From Bacillota bacterium (GTDB taxonomy: Bacteria; Bacillota; Clostridia; Lachnospirales; Lachnospiraceae), in NCBI GenBank assembly GCA_023424995.1, contig JAFADH010000007.1:1-11205 (forward strand): a stretch of DNA of 11,205 nt. Direction: 5' to 3'. Shown piece by piece: positions 1-6,394 of this stretch (positions are counted from its first letter, which is position 1; every line of letters starts with the position of its first letter). The notes under the pieces were generated by a model. The model worked only from the letters and a program-made list of their open reading frames with translations, searched no databases and had not been told where the DNA came from. Position numbers and translations under genes: made by a program.

Positions 1-1
1 A

Positions 2-1498
2 TTTATGTACACGCTGGCAATCATCGGAGGAATGTACATAGCTTTATTTCTGAATGAAATACAAGCGGATGCTTCCGTTATGGTACCGCTGCAGGAAGTA
101 GGGGATATGGATAATTATCCTTATCCTTCAACCACATCCATAACTGTAATTTATTCAACGAACAATTACAGCAGCTTCACTCTTGAGGCTCCGGGACAGG
201 TAAAAGCGGTCATATTGGACAAATCAACGGAAAGACTCAATGGAAAGCTGTGGCTGAGCAGGGATATTCTTGGCAAGGATATCCTGGGGGAGGAGATACA
301 ATTGACCGGTAACAGGACGGAAGCGGCCTGGTTCCTGGAAAAGGGCGAGTACTATATGTTTATATCCATGCCTTATAACGGACGGGAACTGCAGGCGGCA
401 GTACTGTATGAGAGAACAAAGACAGAGGCAGCTGACGATAAGGAAGGCTCCGTGAGTGCAAGAAGTCTTGAGCTCGGCAAAGTCCGGACCGGCTTTCTGT
501 CTTTAACAAGTCCCAATGACTACTACTCCTTTAAGGTGCCCAAAAAGGCGCTGATCACTGTAGATTATGCCTTTGACGAAGCCTCTTCGAATGATAGCGC
601 CACGGGATATTGTACCTTATATAATGAGAATGGTTTATTCCTGACGGAAGGCAGTTATTTGAATTCGGACAGAGGTCCGAAGGAAATCATATATCAATTG
701 GAGCCTGGCAGCTATCAAATAAAGCTGGGCGGCTTATACGGACACACTACCGTCAGGATCACTCCCATGTATTATGATATCAGCCTGACTTCGGAAGAAG
801 GGCCTGATTGGACCAGTGAAGCAATCGATATAAATATCGATACAAGTATTGATTATACCGAAATAATTGTACTAAATAAGGATATGAAGGAAAGCCTATT
901 GAATAATAATACGGCATGGTCCTTCGGCAGCAAATATTGCGTGGAGCTGGACGGAGAGACTTTTACCGCAGCAGACAGCGGTACATATTCCGTACGGATC
1001 ACAGACAGACTTGGCAATCATACCATGAAAAAGCTGGAGGTCACCAATATCGATGTTACTGCGCCGGAGATTGAAGGCGTTGAGAATAATACATATTACA
1101 ATAAGCCGGTAACCATAGCCTGGACGGATCAACAGAGCGGCATCGATCCTGATAAAGTTACCCTGAACGGTAAGAAGGTATCCGGCGGTATAAAGGTTTC
1201 CAAGGAAGGTGAATATACCTTAAAGGTTTATGACAGGATCGGGAATTACAGCATAGTTGCTTTCTGTGTGGATGCCACAGCTCCCACAGCAGCGGTTGAA
1301 AACGGAAAAATTTATTCCGGACCGGTCACACTAAAATTCAAAGATAATGTCTCGGGTTTGGAAAAAATAAAGGTTGACGGCATGGAGCAGCCGCTGAGCT
1401 CCGTCACCATGTACTGCTATCTGGAAGGGGAATATGAGGTGGAGCTTTGGGATAAAGCCGGTAATTACCGCAGGATACTATTTTATATAAAGAAATAG
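2..1498 (+). CDS. Secreted protein with PPC-like domain and C-terminal Ig-like repeats (probably 5'-truncated)
   Basis: No specific function is recognised. Residue numbers count from the first in-window ATG at position 5. Residues 3-16 form a hydrophobic stretch followed by NEIQADA/S, which resembles a signal-peptide core and cleavage site. The positively charged n-region is missing and the frame is open to the window edge, so the true start is probably upstream. Residues about 154-257 resemble a PPC-type beta-sandwich (a DYYSF motif, then a LEPGSYQIKLGG strand). The C-terminal third holds Ig-like units that each end in an aspartate and a Gly-Asn turn: DRLGN at 334-338, DRIGN at 410-414 and DKAGN at 483-487. 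The last two units open with TAP at 352-354 and 425-427. There is no LPXTG motif or C-terminal membrane anchor. The protein is probably extracellular and binds a wall component or polysaccharide. It lies 72 bases before the GH28-like gene on the same strand. The Ig-like fold is fairly sure; the role is unknown. Confidence 0.8.
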   Translation, partial: FMYTLAIIGGMYIALFLNEIQADASVMVPLQEVGDMDNYPYPSTTSITVIYSTNNYSSFTLEAPGQVKAVILDKSTERLNGKLWLSRDILGKDILGEEIQLTGNRTEAAWFLEKGEYYMFISMPYNGRELQAAVLYERTKTEAADDKEGSVSARSLELGKVRTGFLSLTSPNDYYSFKVPKKALITVDYAFDEASSNDSATGYCTLYNENGLFLTEGSYLNSDRGPKEIIYQLEPGSYQIKLGGLYGHTTVRITPMYYDISLTSEEGPDWTSEAIDINIDTSIDYTEIIVLNKDMKESLLNNNTAWSFGSKYCVELDGETFTAADSGTYSVRITDRLGNHTMKKLEVTNIDVTAPEIEGVENNTYYNKPVTIAWTDQQSGIDPDKVTLNGKKVSGGIKVSKEGEYTLKVYDRIGNYSIVAFCVDATAPTAAVENGKIYSGPVTLKFKDNVSGLEKIKVDGMEQPLSSVTMYCYLEGEYEVELWDKAGNYRRILFYIKK

Positions 1499-1560
1499 TA
1501 TAAGTACCTGAAGGTTTCAGGCAGGTGACTGGGATGGATAATTTATCATGATATGAAATC

Positions 1561-1566
1561 AGGAGG
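1561..1566 (+). promoter_or_regulatory. Ribosome binding site that decides the GH28-like start
   Basis: A perfect AGGAGG lies four bases before the ATG at 1571. It falls inside the reading frame if the earlier ATG at 1553 is used, and that upstream ATG has no comparable site. The start at 1571 is therefore preferred. Confidence 0.75.
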
Positions 1567-1570
1567 ATAT

Positions 1571-3007
1571 ATGACTGGAATTATGGCATACAAGGTTCCG
1601 GAAGGAGCGGTTAAGAATAACGATTATCAAATAAGGATCAGAAAGCCCGGAGGTATATGGATAAGCCTGGAGGCCTATCTGGTCAGGGTAGATATGCACG
1701 AGGTCAGAGAAGCCTCAATGGCATACTTTGATTTTACGGGTACGGTTGAGTGTGAGATTACCTGTCCGGGAGCACAGATTGAAAAGGCGGTGCTCCGTCC
1801 GGTATCGCAAAAGATATCCTATTCCGCGGCAGACAATAGCATAAGGTTTAAGTTGTCAAAACCGGCGAATCTGTCGATCGAGGTCAATGGGGACCGGTTT
1901 CATAATCTGCATCTGTTTGCCGGAAGGATGGAAGGGAAGCAGATTGAGCAGGAGCAGGATAATATTCTGGTGATGGAAGGCGATCCGGCGATCATGACCT
2001 GCCACAACATGGAATCGGTGACCAGAAAGCTGCAGGATATGGGAAAGGGTGCAATTCTATATTTTAAGGCAGGAACGCATTATATGGAAGAAAGAAAATG
2101 TTATCTTCCGTCGGATACAAAAGTATATATAGAGGGCGGAGCCGTGGTTATGGGAAGCTTTATCGTTCATAAAAAGCAGAACATATCCATTGAGGGACGA
2201 GGTGTCATCTATCTGGGACATGCGGAGAAGGCCAGCTATCTGCGGGGGATAGAATTAGCCTTTGCCAGGCATGTTATGATATCGGGAATTACGATAATCA
2301 ACCCTGCCCATTACAGCATATTGATGGGCAGCTGCCATGATATCATGGTTGATAATATCAAGGCCTTCAGCTGTGAGGGGTGGTCGGACGGAATTGATAT
2401 TATGGCGAGTGATACCGTCTTAATTCAGAACTCCTTCCTTCGCAATTCGGATGATTGCATCGCGATCTATGGATCAAGGGGGGAGTATAGGGGAGGTTCC
2501 CAGAACATACAGGTGATCAATTCCATATTATGGGCTGATGTCGCACATCCCATTAATATCGGCACTCACGGTGATCATGAGAACGAAGGGGATATTATCA
2601 GCAGGCTGTTATTTGATAGCATTGACATTCTGGAGCATCATGAGCCTCAGGATGACTATCTGGGGTGTATGGCTATCAATGCCGGCGATAAGAATACGGT
2701 GAAGAAGGTCACCTTTCAGAATATCAGGGTGGAACAATTTGAGAGAGGTAAATTGTTCGACGTCCAGATCAAGCACAATGTCAAATATAATCCTGCTCCG
2801 GGCCAGAGCATCGAGGATATTACCTTCTCCGATATAACCTATAACGGAGAAGGGGAGTTTCCTTCCTGCATAAAGGGCTTTGACAGCGGCAGACTGGTTA
2901 AGAATATAAAGTTCCATAATCTGCTGATCAATGGCGAGCATATCCGGTATGCAAGGCAGGGCAATATCTATATCGGCAGTTATGCGGAGGATATTACCTT
3001 CTCGTAA
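1571..3007 (+). CDS. GH28-like (polygalacturonase-type) beta-helix glycoside hydrolase, cytoplasmic
   Basis: This is a 478-residue protein from the ATG at 1571. Family GH28 hydrolyses alpha-linked galacturonate or rhamnogalacturonan bonds by inversion. Residues about 1-125 form a beta-sandwich N-terminal domain, with LSKPANLSIEVNGD and then HNLHLFAGR, as in other bacterial GH28-type enzymes. The rest is a right-handed beta-helix with regular I-x-I/V-x-N rungs. The catalytic landmarks are present in modified form: SDGID at 272-276 (family NTDGID, Asp273), SDDC at 293-296 (Asp294/295), THG at 332-334 (family GHG, His333), and QIK at 399-401 (family RIK, Lys401). No signal peptide or membrane segment is seen, so it should act in the cytoplasm on imported oligosaccharides, unlike classical secreted polygalacturonases. 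It sits between a secreted Ig-like protein and an ABC exporter module. The fold and family are likely; the substrate is not determined, and a neighbouring beta-helix family remains possible. Confidence 0.82.
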   Translation: MTGIMAYKVPEGAVKNNDYQIRIRKPGGIWISLEAYLVRVDMHEVREASMAYFDFTGTVECEITCPGAQIEKAVLRPVSQKISYSAADNSIRFKLSKPANLSIEVNGDRFHNLHLFAGRMEGKQIEQEQDNILVMEGDPAIMTCHNMESVTRKLQDMGKGAILYFKAGTHYMEERKCYLPSDTKVYIEGGAVVMGSFIVHKKQNISIEGRGVIYLGHAEKASYLRGIELAFARHVMISGITIINPAHYSILMGSCHDIMVDNIKAFSCEGWSDGIDIMASDTVLIQNSFLRNSDDCIAIYGSRGEYRGGSQNIQVINSILWADVAHPINIGTHGDHENEGDIISRLLFDSIDILEHHEPQDDYLGCMAINAGDKNTVKKVTFQNIRVEQFERGKLFDVQIKHNVKYNPAPGQSIEDITFSDITYNGEGEFPSCIKGFDSGRLVKNIKFHNLLINGEHIRYARQGNIYIGSYAEDITFS

Positions 3008-3013
3008 GCCTGA

Positions 3014-3073
3014 CCGGCACGGAGCATTGGGGAATACGAAAAACATGCAGGAAGCTGCGACACACTGTGCCGG
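3014..3073. repeat. Inverted repeat CCGGCAC / GTGCCGG in intergenic gap
   Basis: The 7-base arm CCGGCAC at 3014-3020 is matched by its perfect reverse complement GTGCCGG at 3067-3073, with 46 bases between. A further G-T wobble pair is possible on the inner side. It lies in the roughly 104-base gap between the GH28-like gene and the first adaptor gene. There is no T-run after it, so it is not a typical terminator. It could be chance in a GC-rich gap. Confidence 0.35.
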
Positions 3074-3078
3074 ACCGG

Positions 3079-3093
3079 CCCTGCGGAGCAGGG
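3079..3093 (+). other. GC-rich hairpin just upstream of adaptor ribosome binding site
   Basis: CCCTGC at 3079-3084 and GCAGGG at 3088-3093 form a perfect 6-base-pair stem with a GGA loop. It ends two bases before the AGGAGG at 3096-3101 that serves the first adaptor gene. No T-run follows, so it is not an intrinsic terminator. Its position could affect translation or protect a processed 5' end. Confidence 0.4.
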
Positions 3094-3095
3094 AC

Positions 3096-3101
3096 AGGAG
3101 G
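3096..3101 (+). promoter_or_regulatory. Ribosome binding site for the TTG-start adaptor gene
   Basis: A perfect AGGAGG is followed ten bases later by TTG at 3112. The GTG codon at 3103 is too close to it, and the GTG at 3067 lacks a site, so TTG is the best start. Confidence 0.6.
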
Positions 3102-3111
3102 GGTGCGGAGG

Positions 3112-4203
3112 TTGAAGAAAATAATAAGGTGTTTATTGGTCGGTTTTGGAATGAGTCTGTCTGCGGGCTGCGGCTTAATTCCCAGGGAGGAGATCCTTCC
3201 GGAAGCACCGGCAGTCGAAGCCTATGAGGCGGACAGCTATGTTCAGGTGCCGGTCACCCGGGGCGATATCATAGCAAGGGTCCGGGTGGAATGCAGCTAT
3301 CGGGCTGCCCGTATACAGGAAATCAAGTATCCGGCAGAAGGAGCGGCAATCAGTAAAATGTATGTGGAGGCCGGGGATACGGTGAAAGCCGGGGAGCTGC
3401 TGGCACAGCTGGAACAGGGTACCCTTCCGGCACAGATTCAGGAGCTTACGGAACAGATATCCGTATTGGAGCTTTCCCTGGCACAGGAAGAGGAATCGAG
3501 AGGGCTGGCTGTAGAAAACCAGAGGATACTGCAGGAAGCTTACCGGACAGCCGGAAGCTACGACGGGATTCCCGAAGACGCCGATACCTCCGGTTATGAC
3601 AGGGAGATGCGCCGGATCGAAGATGAAATATACATAAAACAAAAATACCTTCAGAAATTACTGGATCAAAGTGAACTCTGCCAGGTAAAGGCCGGTATGG
3701 ACGGGATGATCAGCTATGTGTTTCATGATATGGGAGGAAACCGGATCAGCACGGATACGGTTTTTATAAGAATTATAGATAATGAAAGCTGCTATTTCGA
3801 AGCGGCGGCGGATAAAACCTGGTTTCCTGAGAATGAAGATGTAATAATTACCGTTAACGGTACGGAGCATGAAGCCTATGCGGTATCTGCCGGGGCTTTG
3901 GGAACGGATACTGCGGACATTGAAAGCGCTGATTCTGACAAGGTATATTTTCGATTGAAGCTGCCGGATCCTTCCTTGGCCTCCGGTGTCAGAGGTACTA
4001 TTGAATATATTACCGAGCGGAAGCAGGATGTGCTGCTTGTACCCCAAAAGGGTATTATCGAGACGGAAGACGGTTATTATGTCTATATGGAAGAGGAAGG
4101 CGGACTTAGGGCCATGAAGCAGGTCGGCGTCGGATTGATCGCAGACGGAAATGCGGAGATAACCGACGGCCTGACCGAAGGGGAAAGCATCATCATTGAA
4201 TAA
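3112..4203 (+). CDS. HlyD/MacA-type adaptor lipoprotein of ABC exporter
   Basis: This is an extracytoplasmic adaptor that would couple to the FtsX/MacB-like permease downstream. From the TTG at 3112 it has 363 residues. It begins LKKIIRC, then a short hydrophobic segment and SAGC with Cys20 as the likely lipidated residue. The lipobox is a relaxed one, with Ser rather than Leu at -3. The first lipoyl half-motif is at about 74-100 (VEAGDTVKAGELLAQLE), then an alpha-helical hairpin rich in Gln and Glu at about 104-188. The second lipoyl half is at about 190-222 (KAGMDGMISYV), then a beta-barrel to about 305 and a membrane-proximal domain from about 308 (LLVPQKGIIETEDG) ending TEGESIIIE. This is the normal order and length for the family. 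The stop is 9 bases before the next adaptor gene. TTG is chosen because a longer GTG-start version would put an uncharacteristic Gly/Pro/Arg stretch before the signal peptide. The transported substrate is unknown. Confidence 0.87.
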   Translation: MKKIIRCLLVGFGMSLSAGCGLIPREEILPEAPAVEAYEADSYVQVPVTRGDIIARVRVECSYRAARIQEIKYPAEGAAISKMYVEAGDTVKAGELLAQLEQGTLPAQIQELTEQISVLELSLAQEEESRGLAVENQRILQEAYRTAGSYDGIPEDADTSGYDREMRRIEDEIYIKQKYLQKLLDQSELCQVKAGMDGMISYVFHDMGGNRISTDTVFIRIIDNESCYFEAAADKTWFPENEDVIITVNGTEHEAYAVSAGALGTDTADIESADSDKVYFRLKLPDPSLASGVRGTIEYITERKQDVLLVPQKGIIETEDGYYVYMEEEGGLRAMKQVGVGLIADGNAEITDGLTEGESIIIE

Positions 4204-4212
4204 GGAGTCGGT

Positions 4213-6366
4213 ATGGGTCATTTATCCTGCAAGAAATTATTGGACAGCAGATTACTATGTTATCTGTCCGTGATTATGATAGTATGTTTATTAAGCGGAT
4301 GTTCGCGGCATGGAGCATCGAATATCCCTGTATTACTGGAGCCGGTGGATCTGCGTTACGATACGGCAGTGGCATACAGAGGCGATCTTTATGATACGGC
4401 TTATTATGACGGATGGCTGGTGCCGGAGGTGGAATATGCCGCTTTTGAAAAGAACGGGATATTGTCAGAGATCGTGGTATCAATCGGAGACAGCATTGAA
4501 CAGGGTGAAATATTGGCATATCTGACGGATGATGGCCTTGAAGATAGGATGAACGTGCTGGAAAGCGATATGGAAAAGCTTCAGAAGGATTATACCTATA
4601 ATAAGGAGGAATTAGAAGACCGTATCCGGATCGCCGGTCTGGAATATGAGCAATTGGCCGCTGCTGCGGATAAATATATTGAAGCGGTAAGAAAAAAGAA
4701 TGAAATAGAAACCCTGGAATTGGAAGCAAAGCATATTTCCCGGCAGTTTGATCTCAGGCTGTCACAGATGCGGACGAAATTATCCGGATATCAGAAGGAG
4801 GCAGCTCGCAATATCCTGACCGCACCCTGCAAAGGCACGGTAGTCGCAGCCGATTATCAGAATACGGGCAGGAACATAGCTGCCGATAAGGCGGTAATTG
4901 CCATAGCCAAGGAAGAGGAGCGGTATCTGCAGACGGAATATATACCGGATAATATAATCAAAGAGGCACAGGAGACATATGCCTTTATCGGGGACGGCAA
5001 AGCAGATATTGTCAATGTTGCGTACGGGGAGAGGGAATACATATCAAAAAAGCTCTCCGGCGATATCCTGATAAGCAAATTTCTGTTCAAGGACAGTACG
5101 GCATTATCAGACTATGATACGGGAACCTATGCCTGTATCTGCATTAAGACGAGGGGAGCCGGCAATGTCGTAATACTTCCTGTGGAGGCGGTAAAGGAAG
5201 AGCCCTCGGGTTCTTATGCATATGTTCTTCAGGATGGAAGACAGGATAAACGTAAAGTGACCACAGGATTAAAAATCGCAGGACAGGTTGAGATCGTATC
5301 CGGCATTGAGGAAGGGGAAAGAGTCCTCTTAGCTACCGCAGGCTTACCAGATCTGAACGATGAACAGGAGGAGCTTATACGGGAGACAGTGAAGGGGGAT
5401 TACACAGAGCTCTATTCTGCCAGCGGACTGGAACGCACCTACCTGACTGCTGACGTCATAACCATGGAGCATGACATGGCGGAATTCCTTCAATATCATG
5501 CCGCTTCAGGCGATGCGGTCTCAGAAGGGGATGTACTTATGGAGTACAGGCTTCCCGCAGATGCGCTGGAGCTTGAGGAGATGAGAATACGGTATCAAAG
5601 AACACTTACTGAGTATGAAACAGATAAAGATAATAGGCGGAATAAGCTTCAGGAGCTAAAAAAGGCAGCAGATAAGGCGGCTTCGATGTCCCTCCAGAGT
5701 TATATTGAACAGATCCGCATATCCATGGAAGAAAGAAGCTTTCAGAGATATTGCAATGAAACGGAGGACAGTATACGGAAGCTGAAGGATGATCTGGACG
5801 ATCTGGAAGCCGGAACAGGGGTACAATATCTGTATGCGCCTTTTGACGGTATCATTCTATCCGTACAGCCTTTGTCACAGGGTGACGTGATGTCGGCGGG
5901 AACGGGCGTGATCAATATATTCGACCCGGACAGCTCCGTCCTGATGGTTCAGAACATGAGCGGAAGCTTAAAATATCATATGGAGGTCCGGATTGAAGAT
6001 AAGCTGTCCGGTCTCGGCGGTGAGAAGAAGCTGTACTCAGGCAGGATCATCGCAGCCGATAACATATTGGAGGGCGAACTGGCCATGGGCTATGCGGTGA
6101 TACGGCTGGACGAAAAAGATGCGGATATCAGCCTGGATGCCTCCGTTATCCAGGCAATAACAAAGAGTATTGCCAATGTGCCGGTAATCCCAAGTGAGAT
6201 GCTTTACTACAGCGGCAATATCCGTTATGCGTATATCACACAGGACGGGGTATTGGAGAAACGGGTCGTGCAGGGAACGGATAATGGGGAGACGGTATGG
6301 ATATACAGCGGATTGGATGCGGGCGAAAAGGTATATGCTCGAAGGATATTACCGGACAGCGATTAG
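4213..6366 (+). CDS. Tandem double HlyD/MacA-type adaptor lipoprotein
   Basis: This 717-residue protein is about twice the usual adaptor length. The signal peptide ends in LLSGC with Cys30 as a canonical lipidation site. Module 1 has a lipoyl half at about 77-104 (NGILSEIVVSIGDSIEQGE), a helical hairpin at 108-198, the second lipoyl half from 203 (TAPCKGTVV), a barrel, and a membrane-proximal domain at about 317-378 (VVILPVEAVKEE to IEEGERVLLA). Module 2 repeats the plan: half-motif at about 418-446 (HAASGDAVSEGDVLMEY), helices at 450-530, the second half from 541 (YAPFDGIILS), a barrel, and a membrane-proximal domain at about 657-712 (VPVIPSEMLYY to LDAGEKVYARRI). The two modules are diverged in sequence, so the duplication is old or arose by fusion of two genes. 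AAGGAG lies five bases before the ATG. It sits between the single adaptor and the permease, so it is almost certainly part of the same complex. A single misassembled gene is unlikely because the frame is continuous. Confidence 0.85.
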   Translation: MGHLSCKKLLDSRLLCYLSVIMIVCLLSGCSRHGASNIPVLLEPVDLRYDTAVAYRGDLYDTAYYDGWLVPEVEYAAFEKNGILSEIVVSIGDSIEQGEILAYLTDDGLEDRMNVLESDMEKLQKDYTYNKEELEDRIRIAGLEYEQLAAAADKYIEAVRKKNEIETLELEAKHISRQFDLRLSQMRTKLSGYQKEAARNILTAPCKGTVVAADYQNTGRNIAADKAVIAIAKEEERYLQTEYIPDNIIKEAQETYAFIGDGKADIVNVAYGEREYISKKLSGDILISKFLFKDSTALSDYDTGTYACICIKTRGAGNVVILPVEAVKEEPSGSYAYVLQDGRQDKRKVTTGLKIAGQVEIVSGIEEGERVLLATAGLPDLNDEQEELIRETVKGDYTELYSASGLERTYLTADVITMEHDMAEFLQYHAASGDAVSEGDVLMEYRLPADALELEEMRIRYQRTLTEYETDKDNRRNKLQELKKAADKAASMSLQSYIEQIRISMEERSFQRYCNETEDSIRKLKDDLDDLEAGTGVQYLYAPFDGIILSVQPLSQGDVMSAGTGVINIFDPDSSVLMVQNMSGSLKYHMEVRIEDKLSGLGGEKKLYSGRIIAADNILEGELAMGYAVIRLDEKDADISLDASVIQAITKSIANVPVIPSEMLYYSGNIRYAYITQDGVLEKRVVQGTDNGETVWIYSGLDAGEKVYARRILPDSD

Positions 6367-6382
6367 AAGGAATACTTATGGG

Positions 6383-6387
6383 GGAGG
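6383..6387 (+). promoter_or_regulatory. Ribosome binding site that decides the permease start
   Basis: GGAGG is seven bases before the ATG at 6395, where a normal N-terminal anchor (LQLMFRKIWNKKW) begins. The frame is open further upstream, but that part overlaps the adaptor gene and reads as an Arg-rich shadow. Confidence 0.75.
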
Positions 6388-6394
6388 ATACGTC

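Noticed and set aside
1507..1521. Small hairpin CCTGAA-GGT-TTCAGG after the Ig-like protein gene
   Set aside because: The stem is only six base pairs with no T-run after it, so it does not qualify as an intrinsic terminator; it may be chance.
1499..1570. Possible -10 box GATAAT near 1537 for the GH28-like gene
   Set aside because: No matching -35 element is visible at a proper distance, so no promoter is called.
3067..3111. GTG start at 3067 giving a 15-residue longer adaptor
   Set aside because: The extra residues are Gly/Pro/Arg-rich and would precede the lipoprotein signal peptide; the GTG has no ribosome site, whereas AGGAGG serves the TTG at 3112.
2609..3208. 199-residue open frame on the minus strand
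   Set aside because: It runs antisense to the well-supported GH28-like gene and the adaptor start, has no ribosome site or recognisable domain, and is low-complexity shadow sequence.
3658..4221. 187-residue open frame on the minus strand
   Set aside because: It is antisense to the adaptor gene, whose domain order is clear in the + frame; no domain is recognised in the minus frame.
6194..6394. Upstream extension of the permease frame
   Set aside because: It overlaps the double adaptor gene and encodes an Arg/Trp-rich shadow; a good ribosome site precedes the ATG at 6395.
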